From the NCBI GenBank assembly GCA_024280775.1, contig JAJRPM010000007.1, forward strand, positions 108,533 through 172,532: DNA of 64,000 nucleotides, given 5' to 3'. This DNA comes from Candidatus Zixiibacteriota bacterium (GTDB lineage Bacteria > Zixibacteria > MSB-5A5 > GN15 > JACZUZ01). Of this stretch, positions 46,763-55,403 are shown piece after piece (the stretch's first letter is position 1; each line of letters starts with the position of its first letter). The position numbers and the translations under genes were made by a program. The notes under the pieces were generated by a model, which ran no database searches, was not told where the DNA came from, and was given only the letters and a program-made list of their open reading frames with translations.

Positions 46763-46832
46763 CGAAGCGATTCTACCACCGAATAATATTCTTGCCTAAA
46801 CACCAAGAGGCAGAACCACTTCGGGTTCTGCC
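46763..46832. repeat. Hairpin-containing intergenic repeat, copy 2
   Basis: Direct copy (46763-46809) of the 47-base segment at 46498, followed by a hairpin GGCAGAACC/GGTTCTGCC (46809-46832). That hairpin is nearly the reverse complement of the copy-1 hairpin (one mismatch). The pair may form a composite palindromic element near the 3' end of the antiporter gene. Confidence 0.6.
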
Positions 46833-46865
46833 ATACTTCTCTACTTGGTTGTGTAGTGGACTTAC

Positions 46866-48041
46866 CTAAGACCGAGTCTCGCCGGCTTTTACTAGTGACC
46901 AGCGTATTGCAGAGGGACCGATAACTTCAAAGATAATAACAGTGGTCAGGATTATAGAACTTACTCTGACGGCCATATCTGGAAACACATCCTTGAGACC
47001 CATTGCCAGTCCGATAGCTACACCACCCTGAGCCAGTAGGGATGGCCCAAGATATTTGCCGACATTCTCTTCAAGTTTGATTTGCTTCCAAAACAAACGC
47101 ACACTGCCAATCTTGCCCAGCCCGCTGAATATCATGTAACCCAAACCGGCTAAACCCAGTGTCCCAAGCAAACGCAGATCAAGCGCTACTCCGCTCAATA
47201 CAAAGAAAGCGATGTAGAGCGGTTGTTCAGTTTGCCGCATCTCGACATAAATTAGCCTGTGCATCATCGACATATTGGTGGTAACAGCGCCCATCACCAA
47301 CGCAGGCAACAATGGGTTTATCCCCATAGATTTGGCCAGCCCAGTGACAAGAATCACTCCGGCAATGAATGCCAAAATCAACTCCGCCTGATCTTCGACA
47401 ATACCCTCCCACCATGAAATGAATGCTCCAACCACAGCCCCCATAACGATTGACGCAACCACTTCAGTCCCCAGCCACCCCAAAGTATTGAGAAGTGTAG
47501 CGTCAGGAGAAACCTGGCCGAGCGACACTATCAACTGATATGTCAAAATGCTCAAGATATTTGAAATGCCAACCACCAGAATGAGGGTCTCGGTCAATGG
47601 TCCCGAAGAATTGAACTCTCGGGTTACCAGCAACGCCGCTCCCGGGGAGGTGGTAATTGCGATGGCGCCCATTACCGCGGCGAAGTACAATTCCTCACCC
47701 ATAGCGAAAAGGCCAAGTGTTACCAGTAAGAAAGTTATTCCGGCAACCAGAAATGTCAGCTTAACAACTTTGGAGCCAATTGTGCGAAACCGGTGCATTT
47801 CAAAAACCGCCCCAATAGCAAAGAGCAACATCCCCAGGGCAAGGTCTTTGACAACCTCAAGACTATGGGCCATATCCTGTGTCACCAAATCGAGTCCCGA
47901 GGGTCCGACAGCAACACCAAGTAACAAATAACCTGTAATTTTGGGAATATGAAGACGACTGGATAATTTGCCAGCAAACAGGCCTAGAATGATAACCAGG
48001 CCAGTTGCCAAAAGACCATGAAAAATAAACTCAACACCCAT
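46866..48041 (-). CDS. Cation:proton antiporter, CPA2/Kef type membrane domain
   Basis: 391 residues, almost entirely hydrophobic, with 11-13 predicted helices and no C-terminal RCK/TrkA domain. Conserved features of the Na+/H+ exchanger fold are KITGYLLLGVAVGPSGLDL near the start, LALGMLLFAIGAVFEM, and AITTSPGAALLVTREF in place of the usual A-T-S-P-A motif. It should exchange K+ or Na+ for protons across the inner membrane. Without a regulatory domain the ion cannot be named. GGAGAGG upstream of the ATG supports the start. No partner gene is adjacent. Confidence 0.85.
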   Translation of the reverse strand: MGVEFIFHGLLATGLVIILGLFAGKLSSRLHIPKITGYLLLGVAVGPSGLDLVTQDMAHSLEVVKDLALGMLLFAIGAVFEMHRFRTIGSKVVKLTFLVAGITFLLVTLGLFAMGEELYFAAVMGAIAITTSPGAALLVTREFNSSGPLTETLILVVGISNILSILTYQLIVSLGQVSPDATLLNTLGWLGTEVVASIVMGAVVGAFISWWEGIVEDQAELILAFIAGVILVTGLAKSMGINPLLPALVMGAVTTNMSMMHRLIYVEMRQTEQPLYIAFFVLSGVALDLRLLGTLGLAGLGYMIFSGLGKIGSVRLFWKQIKLEENVGKYLGPSLLAQGGVAIGLAMGLKDVFPDMAVRVSSIILTTVIIFEVIGPSAIRWSLVKAGETRS

Positions 48042-48522
48042 TTACAGCCTCTCCGCTCCCTGGATTTACACCGCGCCTATTGACTTGATACTTGATAGTA
48101 GTGACGACAACTTGTCCTGAGTACTGATTCATCTGTCGATGACGGCTCAGGTTCAGATGCTAAGCGAATATAAGCTAGCTCACTTCCGCTGGCAAACTCA
48201 ATCGTTTGTGGTCATTTCCTCACCACCCGGGGCCATACAAGATTGGCCCTATTATCAGTCATTGAAGTAACCAAAGTTGAACATCTCTGTTAATGTTTGA
48301 ACAGTTTCAGAATGATAGCCTTTTGAGTTAAAAAGTTCAGACTGAATCGCCGAAAACATAACTAAGAAGTCGCAAAACACACAATTACGTTTTGACAACG
48401 AATTATAGTAGCGGGTTTTAACAGCGGGTTTTGACATCATATTTTACCTATGACGTCTATGACGATCACGTCTTGGCAAGCAGACTCTATGACCGGATGT
48501 GCTCTAGGGAGGCAGGAGTATA
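48042..48522. other. Divergent intergenic region, no gene seen
   Basis: 481 bases between the antiporter (minus) and the HD-GYP-like gene (plus). A TTGACA at 48431-48436 points to the HD-GYP gene, but no good -10 box is at the right distance. Two GACGTC-like words (48452-48473) flank it. No RNA or coding frame recognised. Confidence 0.35.
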
Positions 48523-49515
48523 GTGACAGATGCAGACGATTTCATTCCAATCGGTATTCGCGCGTTGACAATTGAAGAGAGTTTGGGCTTTGATCTCTAC
48601 CAATTGGAAGAAGGTAGCTATCGCCTCTATCGTCATCGCAGTATTCCATTCCTACGTGAGGACATAGAAAAGCTAGTGCAGGCCGGTCGTGATGTACTGT
48701 ATGTCCCCAATAATCAAAGGGATGCGTTTTATGTCCATATAAGCTCTCATTTGACCCAAACGCTGAAGGATCCAAAGATTCCAGTCGAGGATAAGATGTC
48801 TGCCCTGACAGAGGCGTCAACCCAAATTATGGCTGATGTTGTATGCTCGCCGGAGTCAGCTGACAAAATTAAGATCGCCTGCAAGCAAAGTGAAAACCAT
48901 GTGATTTTTGCGCTTCTCGGTGGCGAAGCGCAGGTCGCTATGCAAAAAACCGATTCAACTGCGCCTTATGCGTTGGCGCATGCGATTAGCGTTTGCAATC
49001 TCTCTATCTTGCTGGGAATTCGATGTGGTATTGAAGACCAGGAGGAGCTAAGAGACCTTGGCTCCGGTGGACTATTGCATGAGGTCGGTAAATCGATTTT
49101 GGATGAAAAATACTACCTGCGCAAGGATGGGGGACATCGTATTACTAACAACCGCTTACGCAACTACCCTGCCATCGGCAAGAAACTATTGCAAAGTTCA
49201 AAGGCGCTACCCGAAAGGGGTCTGCGCTTGGTTCTTGAACATCAGGAACGACTTGATGGTTCAGGATTCCCCAATGCTCTAAAAGGTGGCGCGATCTCAA
49301 CTCATGGGCGAATTGTGGCTATATGCGACCACTTTGATGAACTAACAGTTCCCGGAGACAAACGAAAGTCGCTTACCGCTTTCGCAGCGCTAAAGTCGAT
49401 GAAGAACAACTCAAGACAATTTGACTCGCGGATGCTGAATCACTTTATCATGATGCTCGGCGGTGTTAGTCAACAATCTACTCGAACAGCTAGCGTCTCT
49501 TCAAGTCCCAGCTAA
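48523..49515 (+). CDS. Degenerate HD-GYP domain protein
   Basis: 330 residues. A 100-residue N-terminal DUF3391-like region precedes an HD-GYP-type domain (about 145-315). The expected motifs are altered: HD is LLHEVGK (HE at 186-187), the HP-x2-G helix reads NYPAIGKKLL with no His, HHE is HQE and GYP is GFP (LEHQERLDGSGFP, 239-250). HD-GYP enzymes hydrolyse cyclic di-GMP with a metal centre built on these residues, so this copy is probably inactive or changed and may be a sensor or scaffold. The start is GTG at 48523, preceded by GGCAGGAG at six bases. Confidence 0.75.
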   Translation: MTDADDFIPIGIRALTIEESLGFDLYQLEEGSYRLYRHRSIPFLREDIEKLVQAGRDVLYVPNNQRDAFYVHISSHLTQTLKDPKIPVEDKMSALTEASTQIMADVVCSPESADKIKIACKQSENHVIFALLGGEAQVAMQKTDSTAPYALAHAISVCNLSILLGIRCGIEDQEELRDLGSGGLLHEVGKSILDEKYYLRKDGGHRITNNRLRNYPAIGKKLLQSSKALPERGLRLVLEHQERLDGSGFPNALKGGAISTHGRIVAICDHFDELTVPGDKRKSLTAFAALKSMKNNSRQFDSRMLNHFIMMLGGVSQQSTRTASVSSSPS

Positions 49516-49618
49516 TCGCCCGCTCAAAGCTAAATCTTTGCCAACTGCTTTCATTCTAGCAGAATTTCCAGCTTTGTTCTCCGATGGATAGGTCTGAGAA
49601 TCTGCCGATATCAATTGT

Positions 49619-50413
49619 GTGACCTGCCCACTAAACACAGGACGCCCTGAAACAATCAAGGCGCTAAGAAACCGCTCCCAACAATACGAAACTGCTTATC
49701 TTGCGCTCAAAATCGCTTCTCTGGCAGTCTTTCTAAATCTATTATCATACTCTCAAGGGTCTGCCGCGTCACGAGATGGTTATCGTTTGGGTCAGGCTAC
49801 AAAATGGTCTAGTGTTTCATTTTCGGCTGGCTCTTCGATGGTCTCAGGTGATAGAGTTGGAATTGGAGCCAATGAATTCACGGCTTTATTGGGCGCTGAT
49901 TCTCTATATAGCAATCCAAGACACTTGGTTTTTGAATATGCTGAACACAGTCAAAGGACAACTCTTGCGCTTGGCATTGAGTACACCCGAATCACCACTT
50001 CCAGTAATTTGAAAACTGAACTCGGACTGACTGATTTGTCTTCTCTGTCAGTTGGCTATCTTGATTTGCCCTTCACCTATCGCATCAATACATTTGAGCC
50101 GGGTAAGTCGGCGCTCAATATCTCCGCTGGTGTTTCATTGATTGCAATGATGGATATCGCAGTGTCGTCATTAGCGGTATTTAAGAGTGGAGAGAGTTCA
50201 AGCGACGCTACCGGAACAACCACGACCTCAGGCAAGTTGGCCAACAAGCACATAGACTTTGGATTTGGATTTGGTGGCGAGATAGAAATCGAACGGCGTA
50301 TCGCAAGTAGCCTGTTTCTAACTGCGCGAGCGGGGTTCCGTCATCCATTTAGCGGTGTGACACGTCCGGATTTGGGCTTTTTCCTGGCAGGTCTTCGAAT
50401 CTATAGTATGTAG
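49619..50413 (+). CDS. Outer-membrane beta-barrel protein
   Basis: 264 residues from a GTG. A signal-like segment (AYLALKIASLAVFLNLLSYSQGSAA, about 26-50) precedes a barrel-type sequence: VSFSAGSSMVSGDRVGIGA, LGIEYTRITTSSNL, FGFGFGGEIEIERRI, LFLTARAGFRHPF, ending FLAGLRIYSM. Resembles small outer-membrane barrels without a recognised enzymatic role. No ribosome site is evident before the GTG, so the start is uncertain. It follows the HD-GYP-like gene by 103 bases and converges with the DUF5686-like gene. Confidence 0.6.
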   Translation: MTCPLNTGRPETIKALRNRSQQYETAYLALKIASLAVFLNLLSYSQGSAASRDGYRLGQATKWSSVSFSAGSSMVSGDRVGIGANEFTALLGADSLYSNPRHLVFEYAEHSQRTTLALGIEYTRITTSSNLKTELGLTDLSSLSVGYLDLPFTYRINTFEPGKSALNISAGVSLIAMMDIAVSSLAVFKSGESSSDATGTTTTSGKLANKHIDFGFGFGGEIEIERRIASSLFLTARAGFRHPFSGVTRPDLGFFLAGLRIYSM

Positions 50414-50476
50414 TTCAATACGTCGTATAGTTTCTGAATCAATTACCCGCTTACTGCTAAGTCTCTAACACCTGCA

Positions 50477-52927
50477 TCAAAAATCAATTGAAATGTGGAA
50501 TTTGTCTGTGTCAAAGTCAGACAATCTCCATGAAAACCACAGAGTTCCGATCGGCAAAAAATTCGCCAGCCCGCAACCTGCTTCGTAATACACTTGCGAA
50601 GCGTCAGGGAAGGAGGTTTGGTCGAACTCCGATCTACGAGAGTCAAAGTCGGCCCATCCAATCGCGCCATGCAGTCCCAAGTTAGAGGAGAAACTGTGGA
50701 TAATCGGCAATGGAATGTAACGGAATGGGTTGATGTCTATTACCTGGGTCATACCAGCTAGCGCGTATCTATCTCCGAAGAATTCGGCTGAGCCAATTGT
50801 TTTTAGCTGTCGGGTTGCCCCCGATAAACCACGACGCGCTCCTAGTCTGAATAACGCTTGAGATGGCGCCAGTCCTCTCACAATACCTAATTGTAATGAA
50901 AATCGCCCGCGGCCAAGAGCCCAGTAGCGGTTGATTGCTAGCTCGGCATAGTATCTCTTGTAAGAGAAATCTCCCCCAATAGAGCGGTCACCGGCTCGCT
51001 CATGAGCCAACACAATCAAAGTTGAGTTGCGATTGAACGCCAAGGAGATTTCGTTTCCATCACGCTGGTAATCGCGGCTGTCAAAACGAGCATATACACC
51101 GATTTTTCGCAGATTGCCATGCTGGGCGGAAGGATTCTCACGAAATGTGTGGCTACCACGCAAGGTAAAATCTGTAGCAGTTGAAATCGCGCTTTGGGTT
51201 ATGTCGGTGTAACTAACACTGGTTTCCCATTTTGCAAATGGGCGGTACCCCAGCTCGGCGCTCCAACCCTTGTTAATGACATAGTTCTCCGGGTCACGTT
51301 GCACTGCCAGAGTTTGGAAAGTGGCTCCACGCGACGCGACACCTGGTGAATAGTTTACTGGCTGGACTTTGTCAAAAAACGATGCGCGCAAAGTTGTTTC
51401 GTGGTATTTGTCGAATTGATATCCGGCACTCACATTGTAATTCCAACGCGAGCTTGAAACCCCATATCCAGCGCTCACGCTTCCAAGGGCGCCTGTCTCA
51501 TATACTGACTTCTTAAAGCCCATCCCAAGATAGTTACCCTCAACTGAATTGAAGTGATACCAATCGGCAAATGAGCTTATATAGTATCGCTCGAAGAAAC
51601 GATCGAGTTTTCGGTTGAATTGATATATACCAAATCCAATTCGTATCGCGGGATTGTTTGAGAGCACACTATCCTTTAGAAACTCAGTGTGTTCATACCC
51701 GACGCTATCTCTGGCCGAAAGCGGAATAGCTTGCCGTTGCGCCCATTTGGTGGAGTCATAGTCATCCACGCCTTGCGCTACCTCGGTTCGAAAACGATCA
51801 AAGACCCCGCCTGGTAGGTCTGCATTGATCTCATAGTCCTGAATCGCGGTAAACTGCTCTATCTTCCAGGTTGTGCTATCGTCTGGATACTCACCATCTA
51901 TATGCAAATCCACCGGCATCCAGTGATCGCCGGAAAACCTCCGAAAGCGCTGGCTATACCTTACATCTGATTTCTCACTTTCCCCGGAAACGACTCTCTT
52001 ACGCGAGATATTGACTTCGCGCACTTCGTAGGTTTTGTTGGCAATCCCGATTACTCCACTCAACAGGGATGAGTCCTTCTTCGGTTCGAATCCTAAATAA
52101 AATATCGCAACACTATCCATGTAAAGCGTATCCTGAATCCAGTAGCGATAGATATCAAGGGCATCTTCTGCCGTGGGTGTCGGCACTTTTTCACCGCCCC
52201 ATTCGATTGAATTGCGGTTGAAATTCGGAATTCGATCGACTGCGATAGTGTTCCACTCTGCCAGAATAGTAGCGCCTTGCTTGCGCGCTACTATTATCTC
52301 TTTGTAGTCATCGGGTTGTCTCCAATAACCGTCACTAGCTGTTTCGGTTATCAGAGCCACTAGAAACGAGGTGTCGTGTTCGGTTTTGTAGGAGGCAACC
52401 GTCTTTGTGTAAGCCTTGAATGAGTAGTTATCAATGGCGGCGAGAATCTCTTTTTTTCTATCGATAGCGCGCTTGATGATTCGCTCTGCGGGAGTCAACC
52501 CATCTGCGTATACCACTATGCCAGTCAATTCGAGAGCCGCAGGAGTGAGCGAGACCTTGATATGGAATATCTCTTCGGGCTGTCGCGGGATTGTATGTTT
52601 CTGACTATTGTACCCTATGGCGCTAACCTTTATGGTAGAATCAGACGGATGCAAGTATATCTTGAATTCACCATTCTCATTGGCCACCGTCCCTCGATCG
52701 GTATTGAGAATACTGATTGAGGCAAAGGGGATAGGCTCTCCCGAGGATTCATCATTAACTACTCCCTTGACTACTGTATCGTCTTTATCGGCTGCGGCAT
52801 TCGCAATACACAGAGGTATCATGCCTATCAAAATGAGCAAAGTTACCCCGACCCATAGTCGGGATACCAGCTCTCCTGCAAAGTGGCGATGGCCCCCAAC
52901 CAGCAACATTTCTCGCTTGAATATCAA
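50477..52927 (-). CDS. DUF5686-like outer-membrane protein with carboxypeptidase-like domain
   Basis: 816 residues. Signal segment (about 20-45), then a carboxypeptidase-regulatory-like beta domain (about 50-125: VVKGVVNDESSGEPIPFASI, GEFKIYLHPSDSTIKVSAIGY). Next is a conserved middle region (AERIIKRAIDRKKEILAAIDNYSFKAY, SLLSGVIGIANKTYEVREV), and a C-terminal barrel of about 400 residues ending DKFHISIDF. This is the architecture of DUF5686 proteins of Bacteroidota and relatives, whose function is unknown. The start is taken as TTG at 52927 because AGGAG precedes it by eight bases. An ATG six codons later or a GTG at 52981 are alternatives. It diverges from the O-antigen-ligase-like gene. Confidence 0.75.
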   Translation of the reverse strand: MIFKREMLLVGGHRHFAGELVSRLWVGVTLLILIGMIPLCIANAAADKDDTVVKGVVNDESSGEPIPFASISILNTDRGTVANENGEFKIYLHPSDSTIKVSAIGYNSQKHTIPRQPEEIFHIKVSLTPAALELTGIVVYADGLTPAERIIKRAIDRKKEILAAIDNYSFKAYTKTVASYKTEHDTSFLVALITETASDGYWRQPDDYKEIIVARKQGATILAEWNTIAVDRIPNFNRNSIEWGGEKVPTPTAEDALDIYRYWIQDTLYMDSVAIFYLGFEPKKDSSLLSGVIGIANKTYEVREVNISRKRVVSGESEKSDVRYSQRFRRFSGDHWMPVDLHIDGEYPDDSTTWKIEQFTAIQDYEINADLPGGVFDRFRTEVAQGVDDYDSTKWAQRQAIPLSARDSVGYEHTEFLKDSVLSNNPAIRIGFGIYQFNRKLDRFFERYYISSFADWYHFNSVEGNYLGMGFKKSVYETGALGSVSAGYGVSSSRWNYNVSAGYQFDKYHETTLRASFFDKVQPVNYSPGVASRGATFQTLAVQRDPENYVINKGWSAELGYRPFAKWETSVSYTDITQSAISTATDFTLRGSHTFRENPSAQHGNLRKIGVYARFDSRDYQRDGNEISLAFNRNSTLIVLAHERAGDRSIGGDFSYKRYYAELAINRYWALGRGRFSLQLGIVRGLAPSQALFRLGARRGLSGATRQLKTIGSAEFFGDRYALAGMTQVIDINPFRYIPLPIIHSFSSNLGLHGAIGWADFDSRRSEFDQTSFPDASQVYYEAGCGLANFLPIGTLWFSWRLSDFDTDKFHISIDF

Positions 52928-53049
52928 TTCTACATCTCCTCTATGTAGCGTTATCGAAAGCCACCTTGAGCATCGACGCACTTTTCGCTATACGGCAGTT
53001 CCAGACAATAGTTTCCAGCCTACTACTACTCAGAGGATGCTTTACTTCA

Positions 53050-54552
53050 ATGCAGGATTTGCATAGTTTCTCGGATATGGACAAGACACTTGTTGCAAAC
53101 CTCTCCTCGTTCTCCACTGACCGCAGGAAACTCTTTCTGGCTGTTTTTGGCCTATTGACTGCAATAACAGCAGTGGCTAGCGCATTGTTCTTCCGCGACA
53201 AGTATATGTATGGGATGCTGGTTTTAGCAACTCCACTGGCGCTGGTGGTTGTCAGCTCACCACGCATAGCGATTTATCAATTCATATTCTGCGTATTTAT
53301 CCACTTCATTGTTTCCCCGGGGCTGACTTTGGTGGATCTCAGCGCTCTCATCTTGATTACCTCAGCCGCGATTGACACACTAGTCGGCGCCAAAGTCCGG
53401 CGCGAACACAGAAACGCCGGTCAATCATACACCTTAACCAAATACTATCTTGCCATAATGACGGCAGTAGGAATTGCCGGAATATTTGCCTACGATCACT
53501 CACTCTCGATTCGACCTTTCCTACGAATAGGCTTCATACTTGCCACGTTCCTTTCTGTTATCAGACTCTCGCATAGTGTTTCAATAATCCAAATGCTAAA
53601 GTTCTACTTCTGGGCGGCTGTCGCGAATTCTGCTATTGCGCTGATTCCATTTATTATCTCGTACGGATCAATACGAGCATTTGGCCTAACCGGACGCTCG
53701 CTGGATGAATTGACAATGCTGGCTCTGCCGATAGGTTTGGCGCTCTTTCTCGGAGTGTCCAAAAAAGAGCGCACTCGCTATGGGGTTGGGATTCTCATGG
53801 TTCTCGGCGGGTTATTCGCGACACAATCCAGGGCGCCGATAATTTTTGCCACCTTCGGGGCGATATTCACCTTTTGGAGCGCGCAACGATTTTCGTCAAA
53901 CAATCAGCTTTTGCGCGACAAGAGACTTGCCATAAACACACGAATCTCGAAATCTATACGAGGACACATCAAGAGTATCCTTCTTGTAGCCGGGGCATTG
54001 GTTTTGGTGACGTTGCTTGTGGCGCCGGAGGTTTTTACAGCGGCTTCACTGAGATTTGAGAGACTGTTGACTACGCATCCAGGTGGGACGTTCCGGCTTC
54101 GGTTAACACTTTGGAAGTTCGCTTTGATGGCGTTTTATGATAACCCGCTGATTGGAATTGGGCCGGGGAATTTCAAGTCGATTGGAACACTGTACGGAGC
54201 GCTTCACATGGATGGCGCCTTGTACTGGATTCAGGGTCTTTCGGCGCACAATCTCTTTTTGCAATATCTGGCAGAGACCGGAATTATCGGGGGGACAGCT
54301 GTTTTGGCTTTATTCTGGAAGCAATTCAGTATGGCGAAATCCCGTTGGATACACGTGAAATCCCGAAGCTTCAACTCCAATGATTTCATTGTATCTCTTT
54401 GTCTCTATTCAGCCGGGGCTATTTTGTTTATGACAACTTTGCTTGAAGCGGGTTGGCTCTGGAGCCAAACTGGCTTTATAGCTGCTTTCTTCTTGGCTAT
54501 GGTTAGTGTGAATTCTGTGCAAAATAGTCCTGCAACACACTCCCCCAAGTGA
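53050..54552 (+). CDS. O-antigen ligase/polymerase-like membrane protein
   Basis: 500 residues with 11-12 membrane helices. The large periplasmic loop before the last helices has the Wzy_C/WaaL-type pattern: FRLRLTLWKFALMAFYDNPLIGIGPGNFKS, then QGLSAHNLFLQYLAETGIIGG (HNLFLQ with the conserved His). Proteins of this kind join or polymerise O-antigen or exopolysaccharide units at the periplasmic face. The ATG at 53050 is preferred over the upstream TTG at 52966 because the first 28 residues lie inside the divergent gene's leader. The next ATG is 53077. Likely partner of the glycan genes at 10758-19429, though far away. Confidence 0.78.
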   Translation: MQDLHSFSDMDKTLVANLSSFSTDRRKLFLAVFGLLTAITAVASALFFRDKYMYGMLVLATPLALVVVSSPRIAIYQFIFCVFIHFIVSPGLTLVDLSALILITSAAIDTLVGAKVRREHRNAGQSYTLTKYYLAIMTAVGIAGIFAYDHSLSIRPFLRIGFILATFLSVIRLSHSVSIIQMLKFYFWAAVANSAIALIPFIISYGSIRAFGLTGRSLDELTMLALPIGLALFLGVSKKERTRYGVGILMVLGGLFATQSRAPIIFATFGAIFTFWSAQRFSSNNQLLRDKRLAINTRISKSIRGHIKSILLVAGALVLVTLLVAPEVFTAASLRFERLLTTHPGGTFRLRLTLWKFALMAFYDNPLIGIGPGNFKSIGTLYGALHMDGALYWIQGLSAHNLFLQYLAETGIIGGTAVLALFWKQFSMAKSRWIHVKSRSFNSNDFIVSLCLYSAGAILFMTTLLEAGWLWSQTGFIAAFFLAMVSVNSVQNSPATHSPK

Positions 54553-54576
54553 CCACTGCAACTCGATAAAAGGAAT

Positions 54577-54608
54577 AGCCCCGGTGGAATATCCCACCGG
54601 GGCTTTTC
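54577..54608. terminator. Strong hairpin terminator, probably bidirectional
   Basis: AGCCCCGGTGG and CCACCGGGGCT form a perfect 11-bp stem with a 6-base loop, then TTTT on the plus strand. On the minus strand the tail is ATTCCTTTT. It ends the O-antigen-ligase-like gene and, facing the other way, the ferritin gene. Confidence 0.85.
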
Positions 54609-54679
54609 GCGCTTTGTGCGCTCCCCTCACCGCTCGTTTTCAGCGATTATCAGTCTTTTGCTACAACGGCTCTGGATAT

Positions 54680-55105
54680 TTACAACGGCCAGTCGCGTAG
54701 CATGCGCTCAGTTTCTTCGCTGTGGCCGCTCTCGTCTCGCACCATATCCTCCAACTGGACTACCAGCCCTTTGTCTCCGAATTCCTCGGCCTGATTGGCG
54801 CGCTCGGAATAGTCAGCGACTGCCTGAAGTTCCGCTTTTAGGACAGCCTCCAGCATCGCGCGATTGTCTTTTGCAACTGGGACTGGCCTTGCTTCTGTAG
54901 TAGGCTCTCCGCCTAGCGCCACAATTTTGTTCGCCAGGTATTGCGCGTGCAATTGTTCATCAGCCACTTCGGTTAAAAAGAATTGTGCTAGTTGAGGTCG
55001 ATATGGTCCAGTGGCCTTGGCAGCATAGGTGATGTATTGAATAATCGCGCTGAGCTCGCCTGAAAGGTCATGGTTGAGCGCCTCGATAAGCTTCTTCTTG
55101 TCCAT
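54680..55105 (-). CDS. Ferritin-like di-iron protein
   Basis: 141 residues forming a four-helix bundle. The di-iron ligands are in place: E17, E50xxH53 (EVADEQLH), E92 and E125xxH128 (DESGH). Length and pattern match small bacterioferritin/ferritin-like proteins that store iron or detoxify peroxide. No Met for haem binding can be assigned with confidence. AGGA nine bases before the ATG supports the start. A structured RNA element lies 67 bases upstream (55172-55265). Confidence 0.85.
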   Translation of the reverse strand: MDKKKLIEALNHDLSGELSAIIQYITYAAKATGPYRPQLAQFFLTEVADEQLHAQYLANKIVALGGEPTTEARPVPVAKDNRAMLEAVLKAELQAVADYSERANQAEEFGDKGLVVQLEDMVRDESGHSEETERMLRDWPL

Positions 55106-55171
55106 TTTAAGTCATCCTGTCTGTTTGTTTCATGTTCAGATGTTACCGGCATATCACTTGAAAAATAATAC

Positions 55172-55265
55172 ATCAAAAAAATAATGCCGACGGCCCCTAG
55201 AGCGAACTATTCTGTTGTTTCTCTTGAGAAGATTCCCTGAAGAGCCGCTCTTCTCGTCGGCATCG
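55172..55265 (-). ncRNA. Candidate structured leader or small RNA upstream of ferritin
   Basis: On the minus strand ATGCCGACG (55255-55263) pairs with CGTCGGCAT (55184-55192), and seven T follow immediately (55174-55181). Inside are two more hairpins, GAAGAG/CTCTTC and TTCTC/GAGAA. A TAATAC box just upstream would start transcription at the first pair. The element is about 90 bases and looks like a self-contained RNA with an intrinsic terminator, or a leader attenuator of the ferritin gene. I match it to no known riboswitch. Confidence 0.5.
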
Positions 55266-55330
55266 GGTATTAGACAAACTCGGGCCAAATTGGTCGCAAC
55301 TTTTCTTTAAGAAAGTATTCAAGGGTTAAG

Positions 55331-55363
55331 AAAATACTCGAGTCCACGGTTCTGTGGACTCGG
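55331..55363 (-). terminator. Rho-independent terminator of the lipoprotein gene
   Basis: CGAGTCCAC and GTGGACTCG form a perfect 9-bp stem with a 6-base loop. On the minus strand AGTATTTTCTT follows. It lies 41 bases past the stop at 55404. Confidence 0.8.
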
Positions 55364-55403
55364 GTGAAATACTGTTTCGGCCCTCAGCGGTCTTGCTTGC
55401 GAG

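Noticed and set aside
50695..50703. Perfect DnaA box (TGTGGATAA), and another at 60118-60126
   Set aside because: Each is a single site inside a coding sequence, with no cluster, AT-rich region or dnaA/dnaN/gidA context, so not an origin.
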